This document shows, piece after piece, positions 1 to 10,231 of a stretch of 64,000 bases of DNA. The notes beneath the pieces are model-generated. The model was given only the letters and a program-made list of their open reading frames with translations. It was not told where the DNA came from and ran no database searches. How positions within the stretch are numbered: the stretch's first letter is position 1; each line of letters opens with the position of its first letter. The stretch is from Saccharomyces uvarum (lineage: Eukaryota; Ascomycota; Saccharomycetes; Saccharomycetales; Saccharomycetaceae), in assembly GCA_947243795.1 (NCBI GenBank), contig OX365938.1:62001-126000 (forward strand), given 5' to 3'. Position numbers and translations under genes: made by a program.

Positions 1-401
1 TATGTGCCCAATAAGTCTGAGATGGGTCTACAAGAACTTCTCCAAGATAAGCATATCTTTTGTTTCGGGCGTGGTTCGTCTAATGACAAAGCCAGTTCCA
101 ATTTCCTCATTATTAATGTTTTGAATTATGCCCGAACCATTGAGTTACATATGAGCTCATTCTTAATTATTACTACTTACTAAACTACTAATTATCAACA
201 ATGGAGACTAACAAGAAGCGAGCTCCAAAGTTGCATTAATCCATACATTGCTTTAAAATCTGCTGTTATCTTCATCACTTCTATACCGTTTAATACCAAT
301 ATCCTTATTTTCAGATATCTACGTATACATATATTCTCATTTGGTTCCATTCACAATTGGCTAACAACTATCTGTTATCCGCGAAATAGTCGATAGTCGC
401 T
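1..401. other. Left-edge segment without a convincing gene
   Basis: No complete gene is visible. On the plus strand a frame is open from base 1 to a TAA at 181-183 (60 codons, entering from the edge). On the minus strand 38 codons are open from 144 to 31, ending in a TAG at 30-28. I recognise neither translation. In S. cerevisiae the gene left of this tRNA-Asn/YKT6 interval is PEX1, read leftwards; I see no PEX1 N-terminus here, so it lies beyond the edge or the interval differs. Confidence 0.4.
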
Positions 402-761
402 TCATGACGGACGCCCATCTCTATTAGGTTTCATCAAGGGGTGCTTGTTAATAATACAGTCACCACAACAGCGATATATGTCATCCATATCACAGCCCTT
501 TTCGTTATACTGCTGTTTGACATCATGGAGGAACTGGGCAAGACCATCGGTAATGTGGCTTAAATATATCGTTGCTGGATATACAGGATTACCTGCAGTG
601 TTGTGATCTACAAGTAACCAAATTTTAAATTCTGGGTCTTTGTTAATTTCTTCCAGGAAATCTTCTTCAATGTACAGTTCGCAGAATGACATGTCTGAAA
701 AAAAACTTCTCCTATAACTCGCTTTAGTGTAGTAACTGTTTTTGCAAACTAACTTATCCAA
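402..761 (-). pseudogene. Unrecognised cysteine-containing ORF remnant
   Basis: A 119-codon open frame ends in TGA at 404-402. It opens with a TTG codon; an in-frame TAG lies four codons further upstream and there is no ATG at the beginning. The first in-frame ATG would give 96 residues. The translation looks protein-like rather than low-complexity: acidic N-terminal half, a hydrophobic IWLLVDHN stretch, and a C-terminal CCGDC cysteine cluster. I do not recognise the family and see no signal peptide or membrane segment. The missing ATG, the position beside a tRNA gene and the absence of any counterpart I recall in S. cerevisiae suggest the decayed 3' part of a gene, or a young ORF. A conserved short gene starting at the internal ATG is not excluded. 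Confidence 0.35.
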
Positions 762-958
762 ACGATCAACCTATATAACGTATTCAGCTATCTCTTAAAT
801 ATTATTGATTTTTTTGATAATTAATATAAATGAGCACAGTCACACAAATGTTGAAAAATTAATGAATAATTTGTTGGATGACTATGGTAGTGATGGATGA
901 TATCCTACTTCTATGCAGACTAGTAAACTTAGAACATATATAAAAAATATATCAAGGA

Positions 959-1032
959 GACTCCATGGCCAAGTTGGTTAAGGCGTGCGACTGTTAATCG
1001 CAAGATCGTGAGTTCAACCCTCACTGGGGTCG
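959..1032 (+). tRNA. tN(GUU)K: tRNA-Asn (anticodon GUU)
   Basis: This 74-nt sequence folds as a cloverleaf. The 7-bp acceptor stem pairs GACTCCA with TGGGGTC, followed by discriminator G. The anticodon loop CTGTTAA carries GTT, and the T arm has the B-box-like GAGTTCAACCCTC. It is uninterrupted by an intron. A T-run at about 1034-1040 gives the RNA polymerase III terminator. The position just downstream of YKT6 matches the S. cerevisiae chromosome XI arrangement. Confidence 0.97.
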
Positions 1033-1265
1033 ATTTTTTTTAATGAAAAAAAACACAATCATATATCGATATCGACGCTTTCAATTGGTTTTTGACTGAA
1101 ACGATTAGTAAGATTGATGCTTATATATAATATTGTTAAACAATTTATTTAATTCAATTTGAAATTTTTTTCCTATTGTTGTTTTTGGTGCGTTGCCACA
1201 CACTGTGCAGATGGAAAGCCCTACTACCTTGGGAAGTAATATATTGTATAGAAGCCCCCACCCCC

Positions 1266-1868
1266 CTACATAATACTACAACATGAGTTGGATTTTTTGG
1301 CTTGTTTATAGAACATCTTGGAACTTGCCGTCAAAGATTCTGATTTGTCCACCAAATTATCCAACTTTTCACCTCTTTGTAAAACATTTTCGATAGTCTT
1401 GTGCAAGACAATCTTAGTCTCATCCAGTTCTTGTTGAACTTTCATGATCGCATCAGCCTGTGAAGGGTCTTGGTATTTACTGATATATGTGTCCAATTGC
1501 TTCATTTTCAGCGAGTCATTTGTCTCAGTGATATCGGACCATTCCTCCTCGGGATGTGCTACCAAGTACTCATCCAATATCTTATTCAAAAGAGTATAAG
1601 CTGGCCTGACAGGGTATTCCTTATCAGTGATTAGAACCCCACATATGCCCTCGCTCCTGGCGTAAACGTGGCCAATATAATTACCTTCTTCTATACTTTG
1701 TCTTTGGCCAGCACTGGTTCTGGAAGCAACCGTCTCAGCAAAAAAAGTCATAAACTGGCCTACACTTGATCTTTCAAAAAAGCCAAATTGTGATAAATCT
1801 TTAACCTCACTCAACTCTAGAGCCTTTTCTCCGCCAGAGCGGAACACACCAATGTAATAGATCCTCAT
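1266..1868 (-). CDS. YKT6: R-SNARE Ykt6
   Basis: This 200-residue protein is the lipid-anchored R-SNARE used in ER-Golgi, intra-Golgi, endosomal and vacuolar fusion; it also has palmitoyltransferase-linked roles in vacuole fusion. Residues 1 to about 130 form the longin domain, beginning [10 protein letters not shown]. Residues 140-195 form the SNARE helix with the zero-layer arginine at R165. The C-terminus CCSIM is a CAAX box: C197 is the predicted farnesylation site and C196 the predicted palmitoylation site. There is no transmembrane segment, as expected for Ykt6. The length equals that of S. cerevisiae Ykt6. It is divergent from MIA40, with about 280 bp between the start codons. Confidence 0.97.
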   Translation of the reverse strand: MRIYYIGVFRSGGEKALELSEVKDLSQFGFFERSSVGQFMTFFAETVASRTSAGQRQSIEEGNYIGHVYARSEGICGVLITDKEYPVRPAYTLLNKILDEYLVAHPEEEWSDITETNDSLKMKQLDTYISKYQDPSQADAIMKVQQELDETKIVLHKTIENVLQRGEKLDNLVDKSESLTASSKMFYKQAKKSNSCCSIM

Positions 1869-2147
1869 TCTCGATTTGTCTTCTTTGAAAGTACCAAAAC
1901 CTTTATCGATACTTCAACTTAACCTAGTAAAAACCAGCATGGCTTAATACTTTATTCTTTACTCACATTGATATCTATTGTGCTTGTTCTTTGATTTTTA
2001 GAACAAGCCAGTCGTTCTGCACGGGACGCCACCCAAGAGCGAAAAAGGGAAAAGGAGCAGAATATGGGATGAAAAGACAGGATAGTAGAACTGCTAGTCT
2101 CCAACCATCCTCATTTGACGAATTCGAGAGGATAGCGTTATAAAAAA

Positions 2148-3317
2148 ATGCTTCGCAATATAGTCGCTAGAAATGCATGCAGAAATAGGTCGTCAATTCA
2201 GGTGGCTAGGGGATTATGCCGACACCAAACAAGGCGTTTGATGGCCTCGTCCCCTCAATTTGATAAAAGTTATGACTCTAAGCAAGAGAAGACAGCAGGG
2301 TTTATAATGGGGATTTTGTCCATGGCTGGTGCATTGTATTTCATAACCCCCAACAGGAAGCCTCTCTTTGCTTCAAGGAAGGTACAATCCGATAAAACCG
2401 CTGAGGAAGAAATTTCGAGAGGTGAAGAACAATCATTTGACAATGGAGATGATGACGAGAGTCAGACCGAAGCTGGCGCTCAATTAGGTGGTGATAAAAT
2501 TGGTGCCTCCAAAGTGGCTGAAGATGGCGAATTGGTTGTCTTAGCTGACCAGGATGAAAACGCAGCCGGAGATAAGGATGCTGTTGAAACAAAGGATGAT
2601 GAGCAATTGCATGATGGAGAGAATACCTCAGAAGAAGCAAAGGACAGCAGTGAAAGCGCTGAAATTTTTGAAGAAGGCGCAGATGCTAAATCACACGAAA
2701 ACGATGGTACCGAATCTTCTAAAGACATTGATTTTGAAAGTTTAGATGAAGAAAAGGCAGAAAAGGCGCAATCTATTGACAAGGAAACCACTAAAGCTGC
2801 TGACGGAAAAGATGAAGTAAAGGAACAGGATCAAGATGACTCGGAGAAATCCGAAAAGCAACCTAAAACCAGCGCTGAAGATAAAGAGGCACTAAGAAAG
2901 CAAGAGGAAAAGCAGATGGGTGCTACCGAAGAGGAAGTCCAACACGAGGGCGCTTATAACCCAGATACAGGTGAGATCAATTGGGACTGCCCTTGTTTGG
3001 GAGGTATGGCACATGGTCCTTGCGGTGAAGAGTTCAAATCAGCCTTTTCATGCTTTGTCTATTCCGAAGCAGAACCAAAGGGTATTGATTGTGTTGAAAA
3101 GTTTCAACACATGCAAGACTGTTTCAGAAAGTACCCTGAACATTATGAAGACCAATTGAAGGAAACATCGGACGACGAAGAAACCCAAGATAAAGCAAAG
3201 GTGAACACTATGGAATCAGCTCCAAATGTTTCAAGTGCAAAGGAAAATGCTGAGAAAAAGGCCCAAAAATCAGATGTAAAAAAGGAATCATTGGATGAAA
3301 AGTCTAAACCTCAATAA
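2148..3317 (+). CDS. MIA40: Mitochondrial IMS import oxidoreductase Mia40
   Basis: This is the receptor and disulfide donor of the intermembrane-space import pathway, reoxidised by Erv1. The 389-residue protein starts with an arginine-rich presequence (about residues 1-35). A single membrane anchor follows near residues 50-68, then a long acidic, low-complexity linker (about 75-260). The catalytic domain at about 275-330 holds the CPC motif (C281, C283) and twin CX9C motifs (C292/C302 and C315/C325). An acidic and lysine-rich tail follows. The domain is almost identical to that of S. cerevisiae as I know it, while the linker is very different in sequence and somewhat shorter than the 403-residue S. 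cerevisiae protein. Convergent with MST1. Confidence 0.97.
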   Translation: MLRNIVARNACRNRSSIQVARGLCRHQTRRLMASSPQFDKSYDSKQEKTAGFIMGILSMAGALYFITPNRKPLFASRKVQSDKTAEEEISRGEEQSFDNGDDDESQTEAGAQLGGDKIGASKVAEDGELVVLADQDENAAGDKDAVETKDDEQLHDGENTSEEAKDSSESAEIFEEGADAKSHENDGTESSKDIDFESLDEEKAEKAQSIDKETTKAADGKDEVKEQDQDDSEKSEKQPKTSAEDKEALRKQEEKQMGATEEEVQHEGAYNPDTGEINWDCPCLGGMAHGPCGEEFKSAFSCFVYSEAEPKGIDCVEKFQHMQDCFRKYPEHYEDQLKETSDDEETQDKAKVNTMESAPNVSSAKENAEKKAQKSDVKKESLDEKSKPQ

Positions 3318-3521
3318 TAACCGGGGTAAAAAGTACAGACGATGATACATGTAAATACAAAAATATTGTCTTGGTTTAATTACTATATATGGTATGATTA
3401 GGAAATATACATGAATTAACGCGGGGGTGCGGCGTTTCGGATTAACTTTGCGTAAAGTCGAACTAGGACTAAAATGCATTATTGGTTGTATATACAGGAT
3501 AATTTGGGGTATGTATGCTTG

Positions 3522-4910
3522 TTACTTATAGTTTTTTTCCAGATCAATGAACTTTTCCCAAATTTCGTTCATATTTAGTTTTTCAAAACCTTTCCTGTTA
3601 TCACGTTCTCTAACGTTATACTTTTGTAATCCTACTTCTTCATCACCCACGATAATTAAATAGGAATAATTTTTCAAAATTGCTGACTTGATTCTATACC
3701 CGACAGGCTCATTTCTTATATCCAAATCAGCACTAAAGTGCCAATCATTCAAAGCAACAGGCTCCATATCATTTGGCTTTTCCTCGTTGCGCAGTTTTTT
3801 TTGCAAAGCGTTGCATAGCTTTAGTTGTTGCTCGTTCTTGGTGTTTACAGGAATGATTATTGCTTGGTAGGGGTTTAACCAGAATGGCCAACGGCCCTCG
3901 TTGGAATCGATTAGCAAAGCCATGAATCTTTCGATAGAGCCAAAAGTGGCTCTATGAATCATGATTGGCCTCTTGTACGAATTATCTTGATCTTTGAATT
4001 TCAAATCGAACCTCTCAGGTAGTTGGAAGTCTAACTGAATAGTGGCAACCTGATGAGTCTTCCCCAAATGGTCGGTTAGCATTATGTCCAGTTTTGGACC
4101 ATAAAATGCACCATCACCAGGGTTCAATTTCCATGGTTTGCCTGACTCTTCCAGAATTTCCTTAAGGACTTGTTCTGCATGATCCCACACCTTTACGTCC
4201 CCAATGAAATGATCTGGTCTTGTGGAAAAATTTATAAAATAGTTGTTGTCTGTGTCAGCAGCACCCTTAGCGAAGGGGAAAATTTTGTTGTAAACTATGT
4301 CGACCAATTTTAAAGAATTGAAGATTTCTGATTTCACCTGGGATGCAGTGCAAAAGATATGTCCGTCATCTTGATGGAATTTTCTCAATCTTGTCAATCC
4401 CGATAATGCACCGGATGCTTCATTTCTATGTAGTGGTGAAAAATCTGAGAATCGCAAGGGCAACTCATTATATGACCTATCCTTTTTGCCGAAAATGAGG
4501 CAGTGACCGGGACAATTCATAGGTTTCAAACCGTATTCTTCCTTTTCCTCATCAGTGGTCTCCACTTTGAACATGTCATCGGAGTAATTTTCCCAATGAC
4601 CAGATTTTTCCCAAAGAGTCTTCTTGTAAATCAATGGTGTTATCACCTCATTAAAACCGAACTTGAATTTTTGCTGCAATTTCATAAACTCTATTAATTT
4701 GTTAAAGATCTTAGCACCATTAGGCAGGAAGAACATGGACCCAGGAGACAGTGGATCTGTCATGAAGAGATCCTGCCTCTGAGACACCAGAGAAGTCATC
4801 GTAGCCGGTGTTGTGGGCGAGACATTCTTAGTGGCCTTTTTGGTGGAATAGAAGACACGATTCCAAGAGCCACTTCGAGGACGGTGGTGTCCTATGAGTT
4901 GTCTTTTCAT
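3522..4910 (-). CDS. MST1: Mitochondrial threonyl-tRNA synthetase
   Basis: This 462-residue class II aminoacyl-tRNA synthetase charges mitochondrial tRNA-Thr. The basic, serine/threonine-rich N-terminus (about residues 1-40) looks like a matrix presequence. The catalytic core follows, with the zinc-site region MNCPGHC, the class II motif-2 HRNEASG and a motif-3 region around HRATFGSIERF. A C-terminal anticodon-binding domain runs from about residue 345. The N-terminal TGS and editing domains of cytosolic ThrRS are absent, as is typical for yeast Mst1. Length matches S. cerevisiae. It converges with MIA40, with about 200 bp between stop codons. Confidence 0.96.
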   Translation of the reverse strand: MKRQLIGHHRPRSGSWNRVFYSTKKATKNVSPTTPATMTSLVSQRQDLFMTDPLSPGSMFFLPNGAKIFNKLIEFMKLQQKFKFGFNEVITPLIYKKTLWEKSGHWENYSDDMFKVETTDEEKEEYGLKPMNCPGHCLIFGKKDRSYNELPLRFSDFSPLHRNEASGALSGLTRLRKFHQDDGHIFCTASQVKSEIFNSLKLVDIVYNKIFPFAKGAADTDNNYFINFSTRPDHFIGDVKVWDHAEQVLKEILEESGKPWKLNPGDGAFYGPKLDIMLTDHLGKTHQVATIQLDFQLPERFDLKFKDQDNSYKRPIMIHRATFGSIERFMALLIDSNEGRWPFWLNPYQAIIIPVNTKNEQQLKLCNALQKKLRNEEKPNDMEPVALNDWHFSADLDIRNEPVGYRIKSAILKNYSYLIIVGDEEVGLQKYNVRERDNRKGFEKLNMNEIWEKFIDLEKNYK

Positions 4911-5048
4911 ATCGTACGGCAGAAAGGCGTATGCTCAGCTATGCTTATGTATTTATGATATAACTGTGTAAATATTTTTTTTTTTCATGCTCGAGGTTTT
5001 AAGGGCGAACTTTAGTTTAATTTTGATTTTTTTGTTAAGAGAAAGCTG

Positions 5049-5070
5049 TATATATATATATATATATATA
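5049..5070. repeat. (TA)11 dinucleotide tract
   Basis: Eleven uninterrupted TA units lie in the short gap between the MST1 start codon and the SDS22 stop codon. The tract could serve as the MST1 TATA region (about 140 bp upstream of its ATG) or the SDS22 3' end; the sequence does not decide which. Confidence 0.9.
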
Positions 5071-5104
5071 TTAAAAAAGAGTAAAATAAAGACTTCATGT
5101 AGGC

Positions 5105-6121
5105 TCAACCTCTTATATATGTCGCATCAATCTTCTCCAGAGATGGAGGCAGATTCATGGTTAGTTTTCTTCTGTAAGAAGTTTTATTTTCCATCTGAAT
5201 GGGGTTCCCCTCCAAATAAATGGTCTCCAAACGTGATAAATTGGACAAGTTCTTGCCTAAACTCTCAAAAGATTGGTCTATCTGGTTGAACGAGGCCCAT
5301 ATGTCGGTTAGATGAGACAGATGATCTAGGTTTTCCAACGAGGTGAGCTTGTTCGATGTGACATCCAGAGTGGTTAACTTTCGGTTTTTCTCTAAACCTT
5401 CGATCTTGGTGATGAAGTTGTGTGATAAGTACAGCTCTTCCAAATTAGTCAGTGCTTCCAGATTTTCGATTTTTTTCAATTTGTTGGACTGAATGGATAG
5501 GATTTTCAGATTTTCTAGGGGATGTAGGTTGATTAGTCTTGGTAAGAAATTTTTGCCCAACCAGATCTCTTCCAGGTTTTTCAAGCCTTCGAAAGAGTCG
5601 GGTTCAATGGAATGAATGTTATTACCACCCAATTCCAAATTTTTCAGCGACTTCAAAGAGGACAGATTTTCTATTTTGGAAATGCTGTTTTGTACAAAGA
5701 ACAGGTTTTCTAGCAGGGTCAAATTCTCTAGATTCTTTATGTGTTTGATTTTGTTGAACGACAAGTCCAGAGACGTCAATTTGGTCAGTTTGTTAACGTT
5801 GGAAGAGATGTGCTTGATCTTGTTATCATAAAAATCCAGGTCAACGATCTTGTCGTGGGGCAATACTTCCACTTCGCTTATACTTTCGATCAGGTTCTGT
5901 CTCAAACACAGCTGTCTCAGGTTTTTAAACCTGTAAAGGTTCAGATCTTCAAGCGACTGAATTTTCAAATGGACCAAGTCGATGATCTCTATATCATCAG
6001 GCAAATCCTGGGTCAATTCGGAGTCTGCGCTGATGAAGTCGAGATGAGTATCGTCCAAGACTTCAATCTTGCGTTCTTCACCCTGGCCGTCAGTCGTTTT
6101 ATCAGCAGCTGTATTGTTCAT
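5105..6121 (-). CDS. SDS22: PP1 regulatory subunit Sds22 (leucine-rich repeats)
   Basis: This conserved 338-residue nuclear regulator binds protein phosphatase 1 (Glc7) and supports its function and localisation in mitosis. After an acidic N-terminus of about 45 residues, the rest is a run of about eleven 22-residue SDS22-type leucine-rich repeats (pattern LxxLxLxxNxIxxIxNL). It closes with an LRR cap near residues 300-338 that contains YLEGNPIQ. Length equals the S. cerevisiae protein and divergence is concentrated in the first 20 residues. It lies tail to head with MST1 on the same strand. Confidence 0.97.
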   Translation of the reverse strand: MNNTAADKTTDGQGEERKIEVLDDTHLDFISADSELTQDLPDDIEIIDLVHLKIQSLEDLNLYRFKNLRQLCLRQNLIESISEVEVLPHDKIVDLDFYDNKIKHISSNVNKLTKLTSLDLSFNKIKHIKNLENLTLLENLFFVQNSISKIENLSSLKSLKNLELGGNNIHSIEPDSFEGLKNLEEIWLGKNFLPRLINLHPLENLKILSIQSNKLKKIENLEALTNLEELYLSHNFITKIEGLEKNRKLTTLDVTSNKLTSLENLDHLSHLTDIWASFNQIDQSFESLGKNLSNLSRLETIYLEGNPIQMENKTSYRRKLTMNLPPSLEKIDATYIRG

Positions 6122-6406
6122 TGATGGCTATGTCGTACTTGGCCTCTTCTTCTTGCTTCTTCTTGAAGTGCACATATCTTTATTTTTTCAAGAATACCTT
6201 AAATACAAAGTTCGGGGCAAAATAGCAGACAATGGGAAAAAAGGGAGTAAAGAATAGAGTTGAGTTGAGTAGAGTAGAGTATAGTATTAACAGGGCTGGT
6301 TATATATATGTGTGTATATATACGGGTCTTTTGATCTATTTATATACATACGAATATAATATAATATGGCGTGATACGATATAATATGGTAGAGCAAAGG
6401 TAAAGC

Positions 6407-6784
6407 TCAGTTCGCGTCAGGGTTGGAAGCAATGTAGTCGACGGTTTCACCCACGCTTCTCAAGTCATCAGCCACTTTATCTGGGATTTCGATGTCGAAT
6501 TCTTCTTCGATGGCCACGAGCAACTCGACGGTGTCCAGGGAGTCCAGCCCCAAGTCCTTGTGGAACTGGGTGTCGCTAGAGATCTGTTTGTTGGCGATGC
6601 TGGGGGAGTTCTTGTCGAAGGCCTTGATGACGTCGGCGACTCTCTGAGAGACCTGGTCTTTGCTCAAGTTGGCGGAGTAGAACCTTTGTGCGAGTATGGT
6701 GTTGGTCATGACGGGACGGGCCAGCATGGTGCGGCACGCAGAGGGAGCCATGCGGGACGAAATTTTGCAGATTGATTTAAACAT
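6407..6784 (-). CDS. ACP1: Mitochondrial acyl carrier protein
   Basis: This 125-residue matrix acyl carrier protein serves type II fatty acid synthesis, which supplies the lipoic acid precursor; family members also stabilise the Isd11-Nfs1 iron-sulfur complex. Residues 1 to about 36 form a basic presequence. The ACP fold carries the GLDSLD motif, whose S82 is the predicted 4'-phosphopantetheine attachment site, followed by [11 protein letters not shown]. The CAT start codon complement at 6782-6784 sits only 6 nt from a pentanucleotide repeat in the predicted leader. It is divergent from DPH2. Confidence 0.97.
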   Translation of the reverse strand: MFKSICKISSRMAPSACRTMLARPVMTNTILAQRFYSANLSKDQVSQRVADVIKAFDKNSPSIANKQISSDTQFHKDLGLDSLDTVELLVAIEEEFDIEIPDKVADDLRSVGETVDYIASNPDAN

Positions 6785-7263
6785 GGCAATGCTGTGCTGT
6801 GCTGTGCTGTGCTGTGCTGTGTTGTGTTGTAGCTGTTATACTGCCCGCGTGATTCTTCTTTGTCTTGCTCTTGTTCTTCTAATCAAAATCCGGTCGGAGG
6901 GGCGAAAACAGGCAGCTGACAAATAACGTCTCCGCCGTCTAAGGTGATGTATCCACGTGACTCGAGGAGAAGCTCGAGTCTGACCCCAAATTCGTATGCA
7001 AGGTCCAGTAGGTCGGCGTTCCCTGGAAAATACTTGTATTGGTACTACTGCAAATATGGTGCTCGCTGCAGTGTGTTTGTCAAATTTCAACTTTTGACCT
7101 TGTGCAGCCGTCTTTACTGTCATTTTTTTTTTTTATTTTTTTCATTTTTTTCAGTGGGAAGCTCATCGCAAAAAAGGAAAAAACTAGTATTCCTGAGTAA
7201 AGACCAGAAAGACAATTATAGAGAAGTATAGAGCCCAGATCCCCCAGCACATAGAGTTTTAAG
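6785..7263. promoter_or_regulatory. ACP1-DPH2 divergent promoter with Cbf1-type site
   Basis: The interval holds both promoters. CACGTGAC at 6954-6961 is the complement of GTCACGTG, a full match to the RTCACRTG Cbf1 consensus. Pyrimidine-rich and poly-T tracts lie at 7120-7155, towards DPH2. No TATA box stands out. The pentanucleotide repeat by ACP1 is listed separately. Confidence 0.45.
6791..6830. repeat. Pentanucleotide (GCTGT) repeat in ACP1 leader
   Basis: Six perfect GCTGT units are followed by two GTTGT variants. Read on the ACP1 strand they are ACAAC/ACAGC units that end 6 nt before the start codon, so the repeat probably lies in the 5' untranslated region. Confidence 0.95.
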
Positions 7264-8874
7264 ATGGAAGTTGCTCCAGCCTTGTCGACCACGCAGTCGG
7301 ATATCACGTTCCAGAAGGTGGGCGCCCGCGAAGTCGATAGGTCCGCCTACCTAGGCCCGGACTACAATGGCGATGAGCTCATGCAGCTGATCTCGGATTA
7401 CTATAATGTCGAGGCCCTCGCGGAGTACCTGGCACAGCATTCGGAGCATCGGAGTGTCACGCTTCAGTTTCCCGACGACTTAATCAAGGACTCCTCGCTG
7501 ATAATAAGGTCGCTGCAGTCGAAGTTTGCCGATGAGACGATGAAGTTTTGGGTTCTTGCCGACACGGCGTACAGCGCATGCTGTGTGGATGAGGTCGCTG
7601 CTGAGCACGTCCACGCGGACCTGGTGGTCCATTTCGGCGATGCATGTCTGAACGCCATCCAGAGTCTGCCCGTGATCTACTCGTTCGGGACCCCATTCGT
7701 GGACATGCCATTGGTGGTGGAGAACTTCCGGAGGGCTTTTCCTGACCTGTCCTCGAAAATATGCTTAATGGCCAACGCTCCTTTCTCCAAGCACATGTCG
7801 CAACTATACAGCATTTTGACGTGCGACTTGCACTACACCAATATCATATATTCGCAGATAAACACCTCTTTCGTAGAAAAGAGTCTCGTAACCATTCTGG
7901 ATACTTTCGACACCCCGGAAAATGTGGCCCAGGTCGGTGTGTTTGGCAACAACAGCATATTACTCGGGTCAGGAGGCATCACAGAGGGTGTCTTGCCCGA
8001 GGAATACCATCTCTTCCACCTGACCAAGCCTCAGGACCCGAGGTTACTGTACTTGTCTACGGTTTTTCAATCAATCCATATCTTTGATCCAGCCGAGGCT
8101 GGTCTTGTGACAGGGCCCTTCCCCTCGCTTATGAAGCGTTACAAATACATGCATGTGGCAAGGACCGCCGGCTGTATAGGTATTCTGGTCAACACGCTGT
8201 CGCTGCGCAATACCAGAGAAACTATCAACGAGCTGATCAAGCTCATCAGGGCCCGTGAGAAGAAGCATTACTTATTCGTGGTCGGGAAGCCGAACGTGGC
8301 CAAGCTGGCAAACTTCGAAGACATCGATATATGGTGCATCCTCGGCTGCAACCAAAGCGGCATCATTATTGACCAGTTCAACGAATTTTACAAGCCGATC
8401 ATCACACCCTATGAGCTGAACTTGGCGTTGAGTGAAGAGGTCACGTGGACTGGGAAGTGGATTGTGGACTTCAAAGACGCCATCGATGAAATCGAACAGA
8501 ACATGGGTGCAGACGATACTACCGCGATCGCCGCCGCCAGTGACGAGCCCGAGTTTGACGTGGTGAGGGGAAGATACACCAGCACATCAAGGCCACTACG
8601 AGCGCTAACGCATTTGGAGCTGGAGGCGGCCGACAACGAAGACGATCGTTCCAAGCAGCTGACTACAAGACATACCGCTTCGGGCGCCATTATCAAGGGC
8701 ACAGTGTCCACCTCTGCGGCAGCATTACAAAACCGTTCGTGGAAGGGCCTCGGGAGCGACTTCGACTCCGTCGAGGTTGATGAAACCGGTGCGGACATCG
8801 AAGAAGGTATCTCAGGTGTCGCACGTGGCTATGGGTTTGATCGTACAGACGCTATAAACAAGGAGCACCAGTAG
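7264..8874 (+). CDS. DPH2: Diphthamide biosynthesis protein Dph2
   Basis: This 536-residue subunit of the Dph1-Dph2 iron-sulfur radical enzyme transfers the 3-amino-3-carboxypropyl group from S-adenosylmethionine to the target histidine of elongation factor 2, the first diphthamide step. The three-domain Dph1/Dph2 fold covers about residues 35-400. Cluster-region cysteines are visible in SACCVDE (C106/C107) and in CILGCNQSG (about 359 and 362). The C-terminal part (about 425-536) is acidic and low-complexity. In S. cerevisiae Dph2 is about the same length (534). The codon usage is GC-richer than neighbouring genes. Confidence 0.95.
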   Translation: MEVAPALSTTQSDITFQKVGAREVDRSAYLGPDYNGDELMQLISDYYNVEALAEYLAQHSEHRSVTLQFPDDLIKDSSLIIRSLQSKFADETMKFWVLADTAYSACCVDEVAAEHVHADLVVHFGDACLNAIQSLPVIYSFGTPFVDMPLVVENFRRAFPDLSSKICLMANAPFSKHMSQLYSILTCDLHYTNIIYSQINTSFVEKSLVTILDTFDTPENVAQVGVFGNNSILLGSGGITEGVLPEEYHLFHLTKPQDPRLLYLSTVFQSIHIFDPAEAGLVTGPFPSLMKRYKYMHVARTAGCIGILVNTLSLRNTRETINELIKLIRAREKKHYLFVVGKPNVAKLANFEDIDIWCILGCNQSGIIIDQFNEFYKPIITPYELNLALSEEVTWTGKWIVDFKDAIDEIEQNMGADDTTAIAAASDEPEFDVVRGRYTSTSRPLRALTHLELEAADNEDDRSKQLTTRHTASGAIIKGTVSTSAAALQNRSWKGLGSDFDSVEVDETGADIEEGISGVARGYGFDRTDAINKEHQ

Positions 8875-9180
8875 TTCGTGCCGCTGACTTCTGTTTCCCT
8901 TTATTTAACTCCAACTTTCTAACAACTTCTCTCCAATAGACTATTTATTAAACGCTATATATACTTTTAAAATTAGCCGCCAGAAACTGGAAAATATATA
9001 TATCGTGAGACGTGATTGGGAGATTATCCGGGTCATGGATTTGTAGCTTCTTAATTTTTTTACCGGATACTGGAATAAAGGTACTTTTACCAGTGAGCTT
9101 GCAGGACATCTAGAGGCTGGCACCGATTTTGAAATTTCGGTAGTGATCAAGATACACAGAAGTAAACTTTTTTTCATATT
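8875..9180. other. DPH2-CNB1 intergenic region
   Basis: The AT-rich stretch contains a TATATATATA tract near 8997-9003 that may serve CNB1. No other signal was recognised. Confidence 0.4.
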
Positions 9181-9779
9181 ATGGGTGCTGCTCCTTCCAA
9201 AATCGTGGATGGCCTTTTAGAAGACACAAATTGTATGTATATTTGAAGTCCAACAAAGAAAAGAAAGGGGGACTGGTTTACTAACATGTGAGTTTTTGTT
9301 CAGTCGATAGAGATGAAATTGAGAGGTTGAGGAAAAGATTCATGAAATTAGACAGAGACAGCTCTGGGTCTATTGATAAAAACGAGTTCATGAGTATCCC
9401 AGGTGTTTCATCGAACCCCCTGGCAGGCCGTATAATGGAAGTTTTCGATGCTGATAATAGCGGTGACGTGGACTTCCAGGAGTTCATTACCGGGCTATCC
9501 ATTTTCAGTGGGCGTGGGTCCAAGGACGAAAAATTAAAGTTCGCCTTCAAAATCTATGACATTGACAAAGACGGGTTCATATCGAATGGTGAGTTGTTCA
9601 TTGTTTTGAAGATTATGGTGGGTTCTAATCTGGACGATGAACAGTTACAACAGATTGTAGACAGAACCATAATGGAGAATGACGGCGATGGCGACGGGCG
9701 TTTGAATTTCGAAGAGTTCAAAAACGCCATCGAAACCACGGAAGTGGCCAAGAGTCTGACATTACAGTACGAAGTTTGA
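9181..9779 (+). CDS. CNB1: Calcineurin B regulatory subunit (spliced)
   Basis: This is the calcium-binding regulatory subunit of the phosphatase calcineurin (with Cna1 or Cmp2), which activates Crz1 and gates responses to ions and pheromone. Exon 1 is 9181-9232, the intron 9233-9303 and exon 2 9304-9779, giving 175 residues. The joined frame starts MGAAPSK, an N-myristoylation signal at G2. Four EF-hand loops are visible: [36 protein letters not shown] and a fourth rich in GDGDGR ending NFEE. Reading only exon 2 from its internal start would lose the myristoylated N-terminus. The sequence is nearly identical to S. cerevisiae Cnb1. Confidence 0.98.
9233..9303 (+). other. CNB1: CNB1 intron
   Basis: This 71-nt spliceosomal intron has 5' splice site GTATGT at 9233, branch point TACTAAC at 9279-9285 and 3' splice site CAG at 9301-9303. 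It interrupts a phenylalanine codon after its first base (T|TC). The branch point to 3' splice site distance is short. Confidence 0.98.
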
Positions 9780-10231
9780 CGAAGAAGAAGGCACTTTACT
9801 TTTACAGGGTATGTCGAAGATTGTAAATATGCGAATATGTCTCTTTGAGGGGCAAGAAATGAACACTCGTTTCAGTTAAAGTTTACGTTTTAGATATACA
9901 CATACATATATAATGAAACAAAGAAAAAAGCACTAAAGCAAAAAGTACTCTCTTCCTTTTATTGACAAGATGACGAGCAGTTGCCTCATGAAAATGTCAG
10001 TCTTGTACTCTGGCCATTGACGAGCCGAGTTACTACCGTCAAGTAGCGGATAGTAAATTTTTCTTTGGAAAAATATTTTGAAAACAGGCCGTCGTATAAT
10101 CAGTCAATACTGAAGCAAATAGCGTCCTTGTTCTGTGATGAAGTGTCATTTTGCTTCATTATAAGCGTACAGACAGCCTTAATATCATCATTCTTAGTGA
10201 CTCAAAACACTCAAAAATTCAACAATTAATT
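9780..10231. other. CNB1-tRNA-Leu intergenic region
   Basis: The interval holds the CNB1 3' region and the 5' flank of tRNA-Leu, which in yeasts is a frequent Ty landing zone. I see no LTR ends, ORF or other element. Confidence 0.4.

Noticed and set aside
780-960. Possible Ty LTR 5' of tRNA-Asn (TGTTGGA near 871)
   Set aside because: Only a short match to LTR termini, with no matching 3' end or target duplication visible.
5741-6124. 127-codon plus-strand ORF over SDS22
   Set aside because: Antisense shadow of leucine-rich repeats; SDS22 is unambiguous.
8409-8798. 129-codon minus-strand ORF inside DPH2
   Set aside because: Serine-rich shadow of the acidic C-terminus of DPH2.
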